Source of the DNA: Cupriavidus consociatus
Lineage (GTDB): Bacteria > Pseudomonadota > Gammaproteobacteria > Burkholderiales > Burkholderiaceae
Direction: 5' to 3'
DNA length: 64,000 nucleotides
Assembly: GCF_017814975.1 (NCBI RefSeq)
Contig: NZ_JAGIQA010000026.1
Coordinates: 1-64,000 of the forward strand
Position 1 is the first letter of the stretch; each line of letters opens with the position of its first letter. Of the stretch, positions 1 to 8,327 are shown one piece after another. The notes under the pieces were generated by a model. The model did not search any database. It was not told the origin of the DNA and was given only the letters and a program-made list of their open reading frames with translations. The translations under genes and the position numbers were made by a program.

Positions 1-45
1 CTTGGCACGTGCGGCGTCGCCGAACACTACGTCTTTAGCTGCCAT
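1..45 (-). CDS. groL: Chaperonin GroEL (60 kDa), N-terminal fragment
   Basis: The minus strand reads MAAKDVVFGDAARAK from the ATG at 45 to the window edge, the conserved N-terminus of proteobacterial GroEL. It lies 45 bp downstream of groES in the same direction, the usual groES-groEL bicistron. GroEL is the cytoplasmic ATP-driven folding chamber that works with the GroES lid. Only 15 codons are visible, so completeness cannot be judged. Identification rests on the N-terminal match plus the adjacent groES. Confidence 0.93.
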   Translation of the reverse strand, partial: MAAKDVVFGDAARAK

Positions 46-90
46 TCTTGAAATCTCCTGAAATCTGTACGGGTGGCGGTCAGTTGGTGA

Positions 91-381
91 TTACTTGTTC
101 ACCACGGCCATGATGTCTTCTTCGCGCATGACCAGCAGTTCCTGGCCTTCCACCTTCACGCCCTGGCCGGCATACTTGCCGAACAGCACGCGGTCGCCAA
201 CCTTGACGTCGAGGGCGATGTTGTTGCCCTTGTCATCCTTCTTGCCGGGACCGACTGCCAGCACTTCGCCTTGATCGGGCTTCTCGGCAGCGTTGTCGGG
301 AATCACGATACCGGACGCGGTCTTGGTTTCGTTGTCCAGACGCTTCACGATCACGCGGTCGTGCAGAGGACGCAGGTTCAT
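91..381 (-). CDS. groS: Co-chaperonin GroES (10 kDa)
   Basis: This gene encodes 96 residues starting MNLRPLHDRVIVKR, the normal GroES length and N-terminus. The mobile-loop region (ETKTASGIVIPD, about residues 18-29) and the C-terminal beta strand (ELLVMREEDIMAVV) are present. The open frame extends 12 codons further upstream, but the ATG at 381 is chosen because CTAGGAGTC lies just before it and the family starts there. GroES caps the GroEL cavity during ATP-dependent folding. It is transcribed towards groEL, and a consensus promoter with a CIRCE operator lies about 105-160 bp upstream, so HrcA-controlled heat-shock expression is expected. Confidence 0.97.
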   Translation of the reverse strand: MNLRPLHDRVIVKRLDNETKTASGIVIPDNAAEKPDQGEVLAVGPGKKDDKGNNIALDVKVGDRVLFGKYAGQGVKVEGQELLVMREEDIMAVVNK

Positions 382-485
382 ACGGACTCCTAGATACAAA
401 AGTGAGTGTTTAATCACAAATCGGCCGGCTACCGAGGCGACGGCCGTCTGAAATGTTCAGATGTCGCAAGGGGCACTACATGCTG

Positions 486-512
486 TTAGCACTCACCCCC
501 GACGAGTGCTAA
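486..512. promoter_or_regulatory. CIRCE operator (HrcA binding site) of groES-groEL
   Basis: TTAGCACTC (486-494), nine bases, then GAGTGCTAA (504-512): a perfect match to the CIRCE inverted repeat bound by the repressor HrcA. It starts at the -10 box of the groES promoter and covers the expected transcription start, so bound repressor would block initiation. hrcA itself is not in the window. Confidence 0.96.
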
Positions 513-540
513 TTATAGGGACGGGGTATGGCCATTTCAA
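512..540 (-). promoter_or_regulatory. Sigma70-type promoter of groES-groEL
   Basis: On the minus strand a -35 box TTGAAA (535-540) is followed after exactly 17 bp by a perfect -10 TATAAT (512-517). The -10 box abuts and shares one base with the CIRCE operator. This arrangement predicts a strong vegetative promoter held down by HrcA. No sigma32-type -35/-10 pair was recognised nearby, although a second heat-shock promoter cannot be excluded. Confidence 0.88.
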
Positions 541-643
541 GACAGCGGCCAAATGGGGGTTTTCCCGGAGGGGGAGATCGGGGTGGAGGCGGCCGGGACG
601 GGCACGTGCCGCAGCGGCATCGTCCCGCATCGCCGGCACCGTG

Positions 644-1267
644 CTACTTGCGTGCGATGGCATCCAATGCCAGGTTCAGCTTCAATACATTGACGCCCGG
701 ATCCCCCAGCACCGGCAGCAGCGGCGCTTCCGTGTTTGCGGCAACCAGCTGCTTCACCTGTTCAATCGGGATCCCCCTGAGGCGCGCGACGCGCGCCATC
801 TGGTATTCGGCGGCCGCAGGGCTGATATGCGGGTCGAGCCCGCTGCCGGATGCCGTCACAAGGTCCACGGGCACCGGCGCCTGATTGTCCGGATCCACTG
901 CGCGCAGTGCGTCGGTGCGCGCACGCGCGACATCGGTCAGCGCCGGATTGGAGGGCCCGAGGTTGGACCCGACCGAAGCCGCGGCGTTATACGGCATCGG
1001 CGCCGTGGCCGACAGCCGGCCCCAGAAGTACCTGGGATCGGAGAACGGCTGGCCGATCAATTCCGAGCCAAGCGTCCTGCCATCCTTCTCGATCAGCGTG
1101 CCGCCTGCCTGATGCGGGAACACGGTCTTGGAAATCGCCGTGATCACGCCGGGATACAGCAGGCCGGCCACCAGCGACAAGCCAACGAATACCACCAGCA
1201 TTGGCCGCAACAGGCCACCTTGCACCGGGGCCGGCGACGGCTGCCGGGACTGCACTTGCGTATTCAT
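644..1267 (-). CDS. kdpC: K+-transporting ATPase, subunit KdpC
   Basis: This encodes 207 residues with one N-terminal membrane segment (about residues 19-42, PMLVVFVGLSLVAGLLYPGV) and a large extracytoplasmic domain containing the KdpC-conserved FSDPRYFWGRLSAT and SGSGLDPHISPAAA stretches. KdpC is the accessory subunit of the KdpFABC high-affinity potassium pump. The ATG at 1267 is chosen over a TTG four codons upstream because GGGAG sits 7 bases before it. It follows kdpB by 35 bp and is the last gene of the operon. The next gene downstream on the same strand is groES, so kdpDE does not follow as it often does. Confidence 0.96.
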   Translation of the reverse strand: MNTQVQSRQPSPAPVQGGLLRPMLVVFVGLSLVAGLLYPGVITAISKTVFPHQAGGTLIEKDGRTLGSELIGQPFSDPRYFWGRLSATAPMPYNAAASVGSNLGPSNPALTDVARARTDALRAVDPDNQAPVPVDLVTASGSGLDPHISPAAAEYQMARVARLRGIPIEQVKQLVAANTEAPLLPVLGDPGVNVLKLNLALDAIARK

Positions 1268-1302
1268 GAGTGCTCCCAAATTTTCCAGAAAGCAGGAGGA
1301 AA

Positions 1303-3528
1303 TCAGACCCAGCCGAACAGGGCCAGGAACATGTCGATCAGCTTGATGCCGGCAAAGGGCACCAGGATGCCGCCAAGACCGTAGATCAGCAGGTTGCGAC
1401 GCAGCAGTACCGCGGCGCCCAGCGGCCGGTAGACCACGCCCTTGAGCGCCAGCGGAATCAGCACGACGATGATCAGCGCGTTGAAGATCACCGCCGACAT
1501 GATGGCCGACGCCGGCGTGGCCAGGCTCATCACATTGAGCAGGTTGAGTTGCGGATACGTGGTGGCAAAGGCCGCCGGGATGATTGCGAAATACTTGGCG
1601 ATATCATTGGCGACGCTGAAGGTCGTCAGCGAGCCGCGCGTCATCAGCATCTGCTTGCCGATCTCGACGATCTCGATCAGCTTGGTCGGATTGCTGTCGA
1701 GATCCACCATGTTGCCGGCTTCCTTGGCGGCCTGCGTGCCGCTGTTCATCGCCACGGCCACGTCGGCCTGTGCGAGCGCAGGGGCGTCGTTGGTACCGTC
1801 GCCGGTCATCGCGACCAGCCGCCCTTCGGCCTGGTACTGGCGGATCAGCCTGAGCTTGGCCTCTGGCGTGGCTTCGGCCAGGAAGTCGTCAACTCCTGCT
1901 TCCGCCGCGATCGCAGCCGCGGTCAGACGGTTGTCGCCGGTGATCATCACGGTCCTGATGCCCATCTTGCGCAGCTCGCCGAAGCGCTCGCGGATGCCGG
2001 TCTTGACGATGTCCTTCAATTCGATCACGCCAAGCACGCGCACCGAATCGCCGTTGGCGTCGGCAACCACCAGCGGCGTGCTGCCGGCGCGCGCGACCTC
2101 GTCGACGGCTTGCAACACCGCGTCGGGGAACTTGCCGGCGCGCTCCGTGACGTACCGGCGCACGGCATCGGCGGCGCCCTTGCGCACGTGGCGCTCGCCG
2201 CCGCCATCGCGCAGATCCACGCCGCTCATGCGCGTCTGCGCGCTGAACGGCACGAATTCCGGCTTCAGGCTTGCCATCGCGGAAGCGGTCAGCCCGGGCA
2301 GCTGTCGGGCCAGTGTGATGATGCTGCGCCCTTCCGGCGTTTCGTCGGCCAGCGACGACAGCCACGCCGCTTCCGCGAGCTGCAACGGCGACACGCCAGG
2401 CGCCGGGATAAAGCGCGAGGCCTGGCGGTTGCCATGGGTGATGGTGCCGGTCTTGTCGAGCAGCAGCACGTCCAAGTCGCCGGCGGCCTCGACCGCGCGG
2501 CCCGAGGTGGCGATCACGTTCGCTTCCATCATCCGGCTCATGCCGGCCACGCCGATCGCGGAAAGCAGCCCGCCGATCGTGGTCGGGATCAGGCACACCA
2601 GCAGGGCCACCAGCACGGTGATCGTCACCGGCACGCCAGCCTTGGTCACCAGCACGCTGTAGAGCGAGAACGGCTGCAGCGTAGCCGTGGCCAGTAGAAG
2701 AACGATGGTCAAACCGACCAGCAGGATGGTCAGGGCCAGCTCGTTCGGGGTCTTCTGCCGCCTGGCGCCTTCGACCATCGTGATCATGCGGTCGATGAAG
2801 CTTTCGCCCGGGTTGGTCGTGATGCGCACAACGATCCAGTCGGACAGCACACGCGTGCCGCCGGTCACCGACGAGAAGTCGCCGCCCGATTCACGGATCA
2901 CCGGCGCCGATTCGCCGGTGATGGCGCTTTCGTCGACCGAGGCCACGCCCACGATCACTTCGCCATCGCCGGGGATCATCCCGCCAGCCTCGACCAGCAC
3001 CACATCGCCGCGGCGCAGCGCCGTCGCGGGGCGCGCCTCCGTTGCGCTTGCGCGCCTGCCTTCCTTCAGCACGCGCGCGGTCACCGTGGTCTTCAGCCCG
3101 CGCAGCGCTTCGGCCTGTTGCTTGCTCCGGCCCTCGGCAAGTGCCTCGGCAAGGTTCGCGAACAGCACCGTGAACCACAGCCACACCGATACCGCCAGGA
3201 TGAAGCCGGCGGATTCGCCGCCCGCTGCCGGTGCCGGTGCCACCATTGCCTTCAGGAAAAGGATGGTCGTCAGGATGCTGCCCGCGTAGACCACGAACAT
3301 CACCGGGTTGCGCAGCTGGTCGCGCGGCGACAGCTTGCTGAATGCGGCGACCAGCGCGGGCTTCACCAGCTCCGGCGCGAACATGCCGCGCGCGGACGGG
3401 CGATGTTGGTGGGAACCGTGTTGCCGGTCCGATACCGGCGCGCTTTTCACCTGAGGCGTGCTGGCGGACGATGCGCCGGTCCTGCCGGCGCTGCCCTTGG
3501 CCACTGGGGCCGTCGATTCATGTTGCAT
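1303..3528 (-). CDS. kdpB: K+-transporting P-type ATPase, catalytic subunit KdpB
   Basis: This encodes 741 residues of P-type ATPase. The phosphorylation motif LLLDKTGTITHG places the acceptor Asp at residue 358. The actuator TGES motif lies in DESAITGESAPV, the nucleotide-domain KGAADAV and the hinge MTGDGTNDAPALAQADV are all intact. The N-terminal 50 residues are polar, low in complexity and extend beyond the E. coli protein (682 residues); a downstream start at the Met of MFAPELVKPALV is possible. KdpB hydrolyses ATP to drive K+ import through KdpA in the inner membrane. It lies between kdpA and kdpC. Confidence 0.97.
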   Translation of the reverse strand: MQHESTAPVAKGSAGRTGASSASTPQVKSAPVSDRQHGSHQHRPSARGMFAPELVKPALVAAFSKLSPRDQLRNPVMFVVYAGSILTTILFLKAMVAPAPAAGGESAGFILAVSVWLWFTVLFANLAEALAEGRSKQQAEALRGLKTTVTARVLKEGRRASATEARPATALRRGDVVLVEAGGMIPGDGEVIVGVASVDESAITGESAPVIRESGGDFSSVTGGTRVLSDWIVVRITTNPGESFIDRMITMVEGARRQKTPNELALTILLVGLTIVLLLATATLQPFSLYSVLVTKAGVPVTITVLVALLVCLIPTTIGGLLSAIGVAGMSRMMEANVIATSGRAVEAAGDLDVLLLDKTGTITHGNRQASRFIPAPGVSPLQLAEAAWLSSLADETPEGRSIITLARQLPGLTASAMASLKPEFVPFSAQTRMSGVDLRDGGGERHVRKGAADAVRRYVTERAGKFPDAVLQAVDEVARAGSTPLVVADANGDSVRVLGVIELKDIVKTGIRERFGELRKMGIRTVMITGDNRLTAAAIAAEAGVDDFLAEATPEAKLRLIRQYQAEGRLVAMTGDGTNDAPALAQADVAVAMNSGTQAAKEAGNMVDLDSNPTKLIEIVEIGKQMLMTRGSLTTFSVANDIAKYFAIIPAAFATTYPQLNLLNVMSLATPASAIMSAVIFNALIIVVLIPLALKGVVYRPLGAAVLLRRNLLIYGLGGILVPFAGIKLIDMFLALFGWV

Positions 3529-3643
3529 GGTTTCTCCGCAATCCGCTAGAGACAGCGGGCACCTGCATTGGCCAGGCCATGCAGGGGCCGGACTTGTGGG
3601 AATGCTTGCTAGGTCTTGATCAGTGGTCGATTTACCTGGCTTC

Positions 3644-5464
3644 CTACTTGCCCGCGGTCGCCGTCACCGCGCCCTGCAGCTGCTCGGCGACGGGACCCAG
3701 CGACAGCGCCGGGACATAGGTCAGCGCGCCGACCAGCAGTACCGTGCCCACCAGCAGCACGACAAACAGCGGGCCGTGCGTCGGCATCGTGCCGCCGCTC
3801 ACGGGCACGCGCTTCTTGGCTGCCAGCGAACCCGCCAGCGCAAGCACGGGGATGATGATCCAGAACCTTCCGAACCACATCGCCGCGGCTAGCAGCATGT
3901 TGTAGAACGGCGTGTTGGCAGAGAGGCCCGCAAAGGCGCTGCCGTTGTTGTTGGCCACCGACGAGAGCGCGTACAGGATCTCGGAGAAGCCGTGCGTGCC
4001 GGGGTTGAACACACCCGCGCGCCCCGCCTCGGCCATCACCGCCACCGACGTGCCGAGCAGCACCAGCAGGGGCGTAACCAGGATCGCCACGGCCACCATC
4101 TTCATCTCATAGGTTTCGATCTTCTTGCCGAGATACTCCGGCGTTCGGCCGATCATCAGCCCGGCGATGAAGACCGCGAGCACGGCGTAGACCAGCATGC
4201 CATACAGCCCCGAACCCGCGCCGCCGAACACGACTTCTCCCAGTTGCATCAGCAGCATCGGCACCAGCCCGCCGATGGCGGTGAAGGAGTCATGCATGGC
4301 ATTGACCGCGCCGCAGGATGCTGCGGTCGTGATGGTGGCGAACAACGCCGACGCAGCGATGCCGAAGCGGGTTTCCTTGCCTTCCATATTGCCGCCTGCC
4401 TGCAACAGCGAACCGGCATGGTCGAGCGGCAGGCCCGACAGCGCGGGATTGGCCATCTGCTCGGACATCGCCGCAACGCAAGCCATCGCCACGAAGATGA
4501 CCGTCATGGAGCCCAGCACGGCCACGCCCTGCCGCCTGTCGCCGACCATCTCGCCAAAGGTGAAGCACAGCGCCGCCGGAATCAGGAAGATCGCCAGCAT
4601 CTCGATAAGATTGGCCAGCGCATTCGGGTTCTCGAACGGATGCGCCGAGTTGGCATTGAAGAAGCCGCCGCCGTTGGTGCCCAGCATCTTGATGGCTTCC
4701 TGCGAGGCAACCGGCCCCATTGCCAGCGTCTGCTTGTCCGTCTTCAGGTCTTCCGTCACCGGCTTGCCCTGCGCATCGAGCACCGGCTGCCCGGCGCCGT
4801 CGACCTTCGGCTGGCTGTATTCGACCGGCGTGACCAGGCTGACTTCCTTGTAGGCTTCGAAGTTCTGGATCACGCCCTGGCTGACCAGCGCCAGTGCGAT
4901 CACGGTCGCAATCGGCACCAGCACGTACAGCGTGACCCGGGTCATGTCGACCCAGAAGTTGCCGATGGTGGCGGCGCGCTGGCGCGCAAAGCCGCGAATC
5001 AGCGCGAAGGCCACGGCGATGCCGGTGGCCGCGGACAGGAAGTTCTGCACGGTGAGCGCGAGCATCTGCGTCAGATAGCCCATGGTCGTCTCGCCGGCAT
5101 AGCCCTGCCAGTTCGTGTTGCTGACAAAGCTGATGGCGGTGTTGAAAGCCGAGTCCGGCGTGATCGCGCCGAAGCCTTGCGGGTTCAGCGGCAGCATGCC
5201 CTGCACGCGCTGCAGCGCATAGACCGCCACCACGCCGAGCAGGTTGAACGCCAGCACGGCGATGGTGTACTGCTTCCACCCCATCCCGGATTCGGCACGC
5301 ACGCCACCCAGGCGATACAGCAGCCGTTCCAGCGGACGGCCCCACGCGGTCAGGGCATAGCGGTCATCCTCGACGGCACGCCGCAGATAGCGGCCGAGAA
5401 ATGGGGCGCACGCCAGCAGGACGGCGAGATAGAGGACCAGCAGGCCCACGAATTGGGAGGACAT
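3644..5464 (-). CDS. kdpA: K+-transporting ATPase, channel subunit KdpA
   Basis: This encodes 606 residues, a polytopic membrane protein related to SKT-type K+ channels. Characteristic segments include AISFVSNTNWQGYAGE, LGTNGGGFFNANSAHPFENP and SSVANNNGSAFAGL, the selectivity-filter and pore regions of the pseudo-repeats. It is about 50 residues longer than E. coli KdpA, mainly through a hydrophilic insertion after the third helices (VEYSQPKVDGAG and following). The ATG shares its A with the last base of the kdpF TGA stop, implying translational coupling. It forms the K+ translocation path of KdpFABC. Confidence 0.97.
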   Translation of the reverse strand: MSSQFVGLLVLYLAVLLACAPFLGRYLRRAVEDDRYALTAWGRPLERLLYRLGGVRAESGMGWKQYTIAVLAFNLLGVVAVYALQRVQGMLPLNPQGFGAITPDSAFNTAISFVSNTNWQGYAGETTMGYLTQMLALTVQNFLSAATGIAVAFALIRGFARQRAATIGNFWVDMTRVTLYVLVPIATVIALALVSQGVIQNFEAYKEVSLVTPVEYSQPKVDGAGQPVLDAQGKPVTEDLKTDKQTLAMGPVASQEAIKMLGTNGGGFFNANSAHPFENPNALANLIEMLAIFLIPAALCFTFGEMVGDRRQGVAVLGSMTVIFVAMACVAAMSEQMANPALSGLPLDHAGSLLQAGGNMEGKETRFGIAASALFATITTAASCGAVNAMHDSFTAIGGLVPMLLMQLGEVVFGGAGSGLYGMLVYAVLAVFIAGLMIGRTPEYLGKKIETYEMKMVAVAILVTPLLVLLGTSVAVMAEAGRAGVFNPGTHGFSEILYALSSVANNNGSAFAGLSANTPFYNMLLAAAMWFGRFWIIIPVLALAGSLAAKKRVPVSGGTMPTHGPLFVVLLVGTVLLVGALTYVPALSLGPVAEQLQGAVTATAGK

Positions 5465-5553
5465 CAGAATTTCTCCGGCCGGAACAACGCAATGAGGAGG
5501 TAAACTAAAATGGCAACGGCCAGCGTGCCGCTCAGCAGAGCCGTCCAGCTCAT
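5464..5553 (-). CDS. kdpF: K+-transporting ATPase small subunit KdpF
   Basis: A 29-residue peptide, MSWTALLSGTLAVAILVYLL followed by IALFRPEKF, consisting of one membrane helix and the RPEKF tail typical of KdpF. KdpF stabilises the KdpABC complex in the membrane. Its ATG shares a base with the stop of the upstream small ORF, and its own TGA shares a base with the kdpA start, so the three genes form a chain of stop-start overlaps. Confidence 0.9.
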   Translation of the reverse strand: MSWTALLSGTLAVAILVYLLIALFRPEKF

Positions 5554-5717
5554 CACAACCCCCTGTCCAGCGCGCTGTTCTTGCCCGGCATCTGGTGATG
5601 CGGGACGTCGTGTTCGCCGCTTGCCGAAGCGTTGGGCGCCAGCGCGGCGCAAAGCCCCAGCAGGGCCGCGCTCGACACCGCGAAGCCGATCAATACGATC
5701 AAGTAGATCCCGTCCAT
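5553..5717 (-). CDS. Small membrane protein preceding kdpF
   Basis: A 54-residue ORF starts at the ATG at 5717, with AAAGGTG about 7 bases upstream, and stops in the TGATG that starts kdpF. Residues 4-27 (IYLIVLIGFAVSSAALLGLC and on) form one hydrophobic helix, followed by a polar tail rich in His, Asn and Ser. Short one-helix ORFs before kdpF occur in other bacteria but have no assigned function that I know of. The overlap with kdpF and the ribosome site argue that it is translated and coupled to the pump. It may be an extra small subunit or a leader that sets kdpF translation. Confidence 0.68.
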   Translation of the reverse strand: MDGIYLIVLIGFAVSSAALLGLCAALAPNASASGEHDVPHHQMPGKNSALDRGL

Positions 5718-6019
5718 GACGAAGCACCTTTGAATGGTTTCGCCTTGCAGCTTAGCGACGGGGCCGTAAAAACCGGGTAGAAAGGTGATCGGTGCGTATA
5801 AAGAACACATAAAGATTCGCCGGACCAGATTGGGGCGAACCACCGGGCGCAGTCAGGCACCCGCCGATCGTGATGACGCGACAGAAAAGTCGTTGCCAAC
5901 TGGTTGCGGCGAATCCTCGCCGGGTGCGGAGGCTTTCGGCGTGCCCTATCTACCTGGCCTGGTGACGATGTACCCGCTCGCACAGCGGCACGCGCCGCGT
6001 CCCGCGCCAGGCATCTCTG
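5718..6019. promoter_or_regulatory. Upstream region of the kdp operon with candidate KdpE site (5797-5813)
   Basis: No gene is supported here. On the minus strand TTTATG (5813-5808), five bases and TTTATA (5802-5797) form a direct repeat with an 11-bp period, the one-turn layout used by OmpR-family regulators and similar to the T-rich KdpE target of E. coli. It is about 80 bp upstream of the small ORF that opens the kdp operon. I could not define -35/-10 boxes with confidence. The remaining 200 bp towards the lysR stop shows nothing else recognisable. Confidence 0.45.
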
Positions 6020-6979
6020 TCACCGCCGCCACTTCCCTTCGCCGATCAGCACCTCGGCGAGTTTGGGGATCATCTGCGCCACCTGTCGCGCCGCGGCGGT
6101 GAAGGGGCGCTGGCTGCTTGTCGCCAGTACCACGCTCTGCCGCATGGCGCGGTCGGCCAGGGGCACGGCGTCGAACTCCCGGCTTTCCAGCTCGGCCGCC
6201 ACTGCGTGGTATGGCAGCACGGAAAATGCGGCATGGTCGGACAGGATGCGCTTGATGACCACCGATGAGCTGGCCTCCATGCAGACGTTGAGGGCGATGC
6301 GGTGCGCGGCGGCTGCCTCTTCCAGCAGGTTGCGGATAGCGTTGGGCGGCACCGGCAGGACCAGCGGCACCCCGCCGATCTGCCGCAGCAGCATCGAAGC
6401 CGGCCTGCCGCCGGCGGCGCGCCAGTGTGCGTGCTGGGTCTCGCGCCGGCCAACCAGCATCAGCGGTGTGTCGAGCAGCCGGCGATAGCTGTTGCGGCCC
6501 TCGGCACGATAGCGGTTCAGCACGGCGAGATCGATGCTGCCCTGCGTCAGCCGTGTTTCGATCTCGCCGCTGTAGCCCTCCACGATGCGCAGCCTTACCG
6601 CGGGCAGCCGCTCCTGCACGGCGGCGTAGAGCCGGCTCGACAGCAGCGGCGCCACCGCCGGCACCAGCCCCAGCGTGACCATGCCGCTGATGTTGCCGGC
6701 ACGGCCGCGCGCCGACTCCACCAGCTGCCTGGCGCCGTCCAGCAGCGGCTCGGCATCCGCCAGCACCTGCGCGGCCAGCGTGGTCGGCCGCACGCCGCGG
6801 CCGGTGCGGTAGAACAGCGGGCCGCCGAACATCTTCTCCAGCTCGGCGACCTGCCGGCTGATCGCAGACTGTGCCAGGCCCAGTTGCGCCGCTGCGCCCG
6901 ACACGCTGCCCGCGCGCGCCACGGCGACGAACGTGGTCAACGCCTTGAGCGTCAGGTCGTGTCCCGCATCCGTTTGCAT
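6020..6979 (-). CDS. LysR-family transcriptional regulator
   Basis: This encodes 319 residues. Residues about 9-68 form the LysR winged HTH (LTTFVAVARAGSVSGAAAQL, then LAQSAISRQVAELEKMFGGP), followed by a substrate-binding domain starting near residue 95 (GMVTLGLVPAVAPLLSSRLY). The ATG at 6979 is chosen because AGGAGAGG precedes it; the frame is open far upstream but without family similarity. It is transcribed divergently from the acyl-CoA dehydrogenase operon across 118 bp holding LysR-type palindromes, so it is probably the operon's regulator. The inducer is unknown. Confidence 0.92.
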   Translation of the reverse strand: MQTDAGHDLTLKALTTFVAVARAGSVSGAAAQLGLAQSAISRQVAELEKMFGGPLFYRTGRGVRPTTLAAQVLADAEPLLDGARQLVESARGRAGNISGMVTLGLVPAVAPLLSSRLYAAVQERLPAVRLRIVEGYSGEIETRLTQGSIDLAVLNRYRAEGRNSYRRLLDTPLMLVGRRETQHAHWRAAGGRPASMLLRQIGGVPLVLPVPPNAIRNLLEEAAAAHRIALNVCMEASSSVVIKRILSDHAAFSVLPYHAVAAELESREFDAVPLADRAMRQSVVLATSSQRPFTAAARQVAQMIPKLAEVLIGEGKWRR

Positions 6980-6991
6980 AACCTCTCCTGC

Positions 6992-7064
6992 TATCTCCTG
7001 ATGAGATATCTGCTTTCCGATATCGGCATTGATCCGAGCATACCGCCTCTCTATCGTTAGAGGC
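6992..7064. promoter_or_regulatory. LysR-type binding sites between lysR and the acyl-CoA dehydrogenase operon
   Basis: Three inverted repeats lie in the divergent spacer. TATCTC-CTGAT-GAGATA (6992-7008) contains the LysR-box pattern ATC-N9-GAT (T-N11-A). It overlaps GATATC-N8-GATATC (7005-7024). A third palindrome, GCCTCT-N8-AGAGGC, is at 7045-7064. A recall site plus an activation site close to the promoter is the usual LysR layout. Which repeats are bound is inference. Confidence 0.6.
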
Positions 7065-7097
7065 AATCGCACACCACCACCAAGGAGACCGCTCCCC

Positions 7098-8327
7098 ATG
7101 CCCCTGTCTGCCGAACACCATCCACTGGCGCCGCTCGATGCGGCGGAGAACGACATGCTGGTCCGTGTCCAGGCACTGGTCCGCGACACCATCGGCCCCA
7201 GGGCCAACGCGGTGAACCGCAACGACGAATTCGCCTGGGACACGTTCCGCACGCTGGCAGAAAGCGGCGTCATCGCCACGGCGTTTCCCACCGCGCTCGG
7301 CGGCACCGAGGCTTCGATGCTGCTGCGCGTCAGGATCATCGAGGAGATTGCGCGGACGTGCAGCACGGCGGCGTCGCTGGTCACCGGCACCGACCTGTCC
7401 TCGCGCCCGATCGTCGCGGGCGGTTCGCCGGAGCTTTGCGCGCAGACGGTGCCGCAGCTGGCCAGCGGCAGCAAGCAGTCCGCGTTCGCGCTGACCGAGC
7501 CCGGCGCGGGATCGGACCTTGCGCGGCTGCGCACCGTCGCCAGCCGGCACCCCGGTGGCTATCGGCTCACTGGCGTAAAGAAGTTCATTACCCGCGCCAC
7601 CGTAGCCGACATGTTTGTCGTGGTGGCATCGCTTGCCGACGGCCCTGGCGGCAGCAAGGGCCTGACAGCGTTCCTGGTACCGCGCGATGCCGAAGGCCTG
7701 AGCGTATCGCCGATCATTCCCAAGCTCGGCTGGCATGGCGTGCCGATCGCCGAGGTCCGGCTCGACGATGTCTTCGTGCCGGTCTCGCATCGCCTCGGCG
7801 AGGAGGGACAGGGCATGGCGCTGGCACAGGACACGCTGGTGCGCGCACGTATCGGCCATGCCGCGATCGCGCTGGGACGGATGACCGGCGCGCTGCAGAT
7901 TGCCGCGCAGTACGCCGGGCACCGGCAGGTATCAGGCAAGGCGGCAGGCGAGCACCAGGGCATCCAGTGGATGCTGGCCGACATGGCCGCACGCATCGAG
8001 GCCGCCCGTTGCCTGGTCTACAGTTCGGCGCAGCGCTATGACCGCAAGGATTCCGAGACCTCGATCCACGCCTCGATCGCCAAGATGCACAGCACCGACC
8101 TGTGCATGCGCGTGGTGGTGGATTGCGCGCAGCTGCTGGGCGGCAACGGCTACCTGAACGCGTATCCGATCGAGCGCTTCCTGCGCGACGCCAAGATGAA
8201 CCAGATCGGCGAAGGCACCAGCGAGGTCCACAAGAACCTGGTCGGCCGGCACGTGATGAAGACGGCTTCGGCGATGCCGCAACACCCCTGCCTCGATTTC
8301 GAGCCGGACCTGTTTGGAGCGCAATGA
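7098..8327 (+). CDS. Acyl-CoA dehydrogenase family flavoprotein
   Basis: This encodes 409 residues with the three-part acyl-CoA dehydrogenase fold: N-terminal helical domain, middle beta domain with the FAD/substrate motif FALTEPGAGSDLARL (about residues 134-148), and C-terminal helices ending in QLLGGNGYLNAYPIERFLRD and IGEGTSEVHKNLVGRH. ATG 7098 follows AAGGAGA at a good distance. Such enzymes introduce an alpha-beta double bond into acyl-CoA and pass electrons to ETF. It is the first gene of a four-gene set whose reading frames overlap or lie close together. The substrate is not evident; the neighbouring CoA transferase suggests an acid that is first converted to its CoA ester. Confidence 0.9.
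   Translation: MPLSAEHHPLAPLDAAENDMLVRVQALVRDTIGPRANAVNRNDEFAWDTFRTLAESGVIATAFPTALGGTEASMLLRVRIIEEIARTCSTAASLVTGTDLSSRPIVAGGSPELCAQTVPQLASGSKQSAFALTEPGAGSDLARLRTVASRHPGGYRLTGVKKFITRATVADMFVVVASLADGPGGSKGLTAFLVPRDAEGLSVSPIIPKLGWHGVPIAEVRLDDVFVPVSHRLGEEGQGMALAQDTLVRARIGHAAIALGRMTGALQIAAQYAGHRQVSGKAAGEHQGIQWMLADMAARIEAARCLVYSSAQRYDRKDSETSIHASIAKMHSTDLCMRVVVDCAQLLGGNGYLNAYPIERFLRDAKMNQIGEGTSEVHKNLVGRHVMKTASAMPQHPCLDFEPDLFGAQ

Noticed and set aside
461..1384. Plus-strand open frames across the groES promoter and kdpC
   Set aside because: They run antisense to kdpC and across CIRCE, with shadow-type composition and no family match.
1270..2697. Long plus-strand open frame opposite kdpB
   Set aside because: Arg/His/Gln-rich composition typical of an antisense shadow; kdpB on the other strand is unambiguous.
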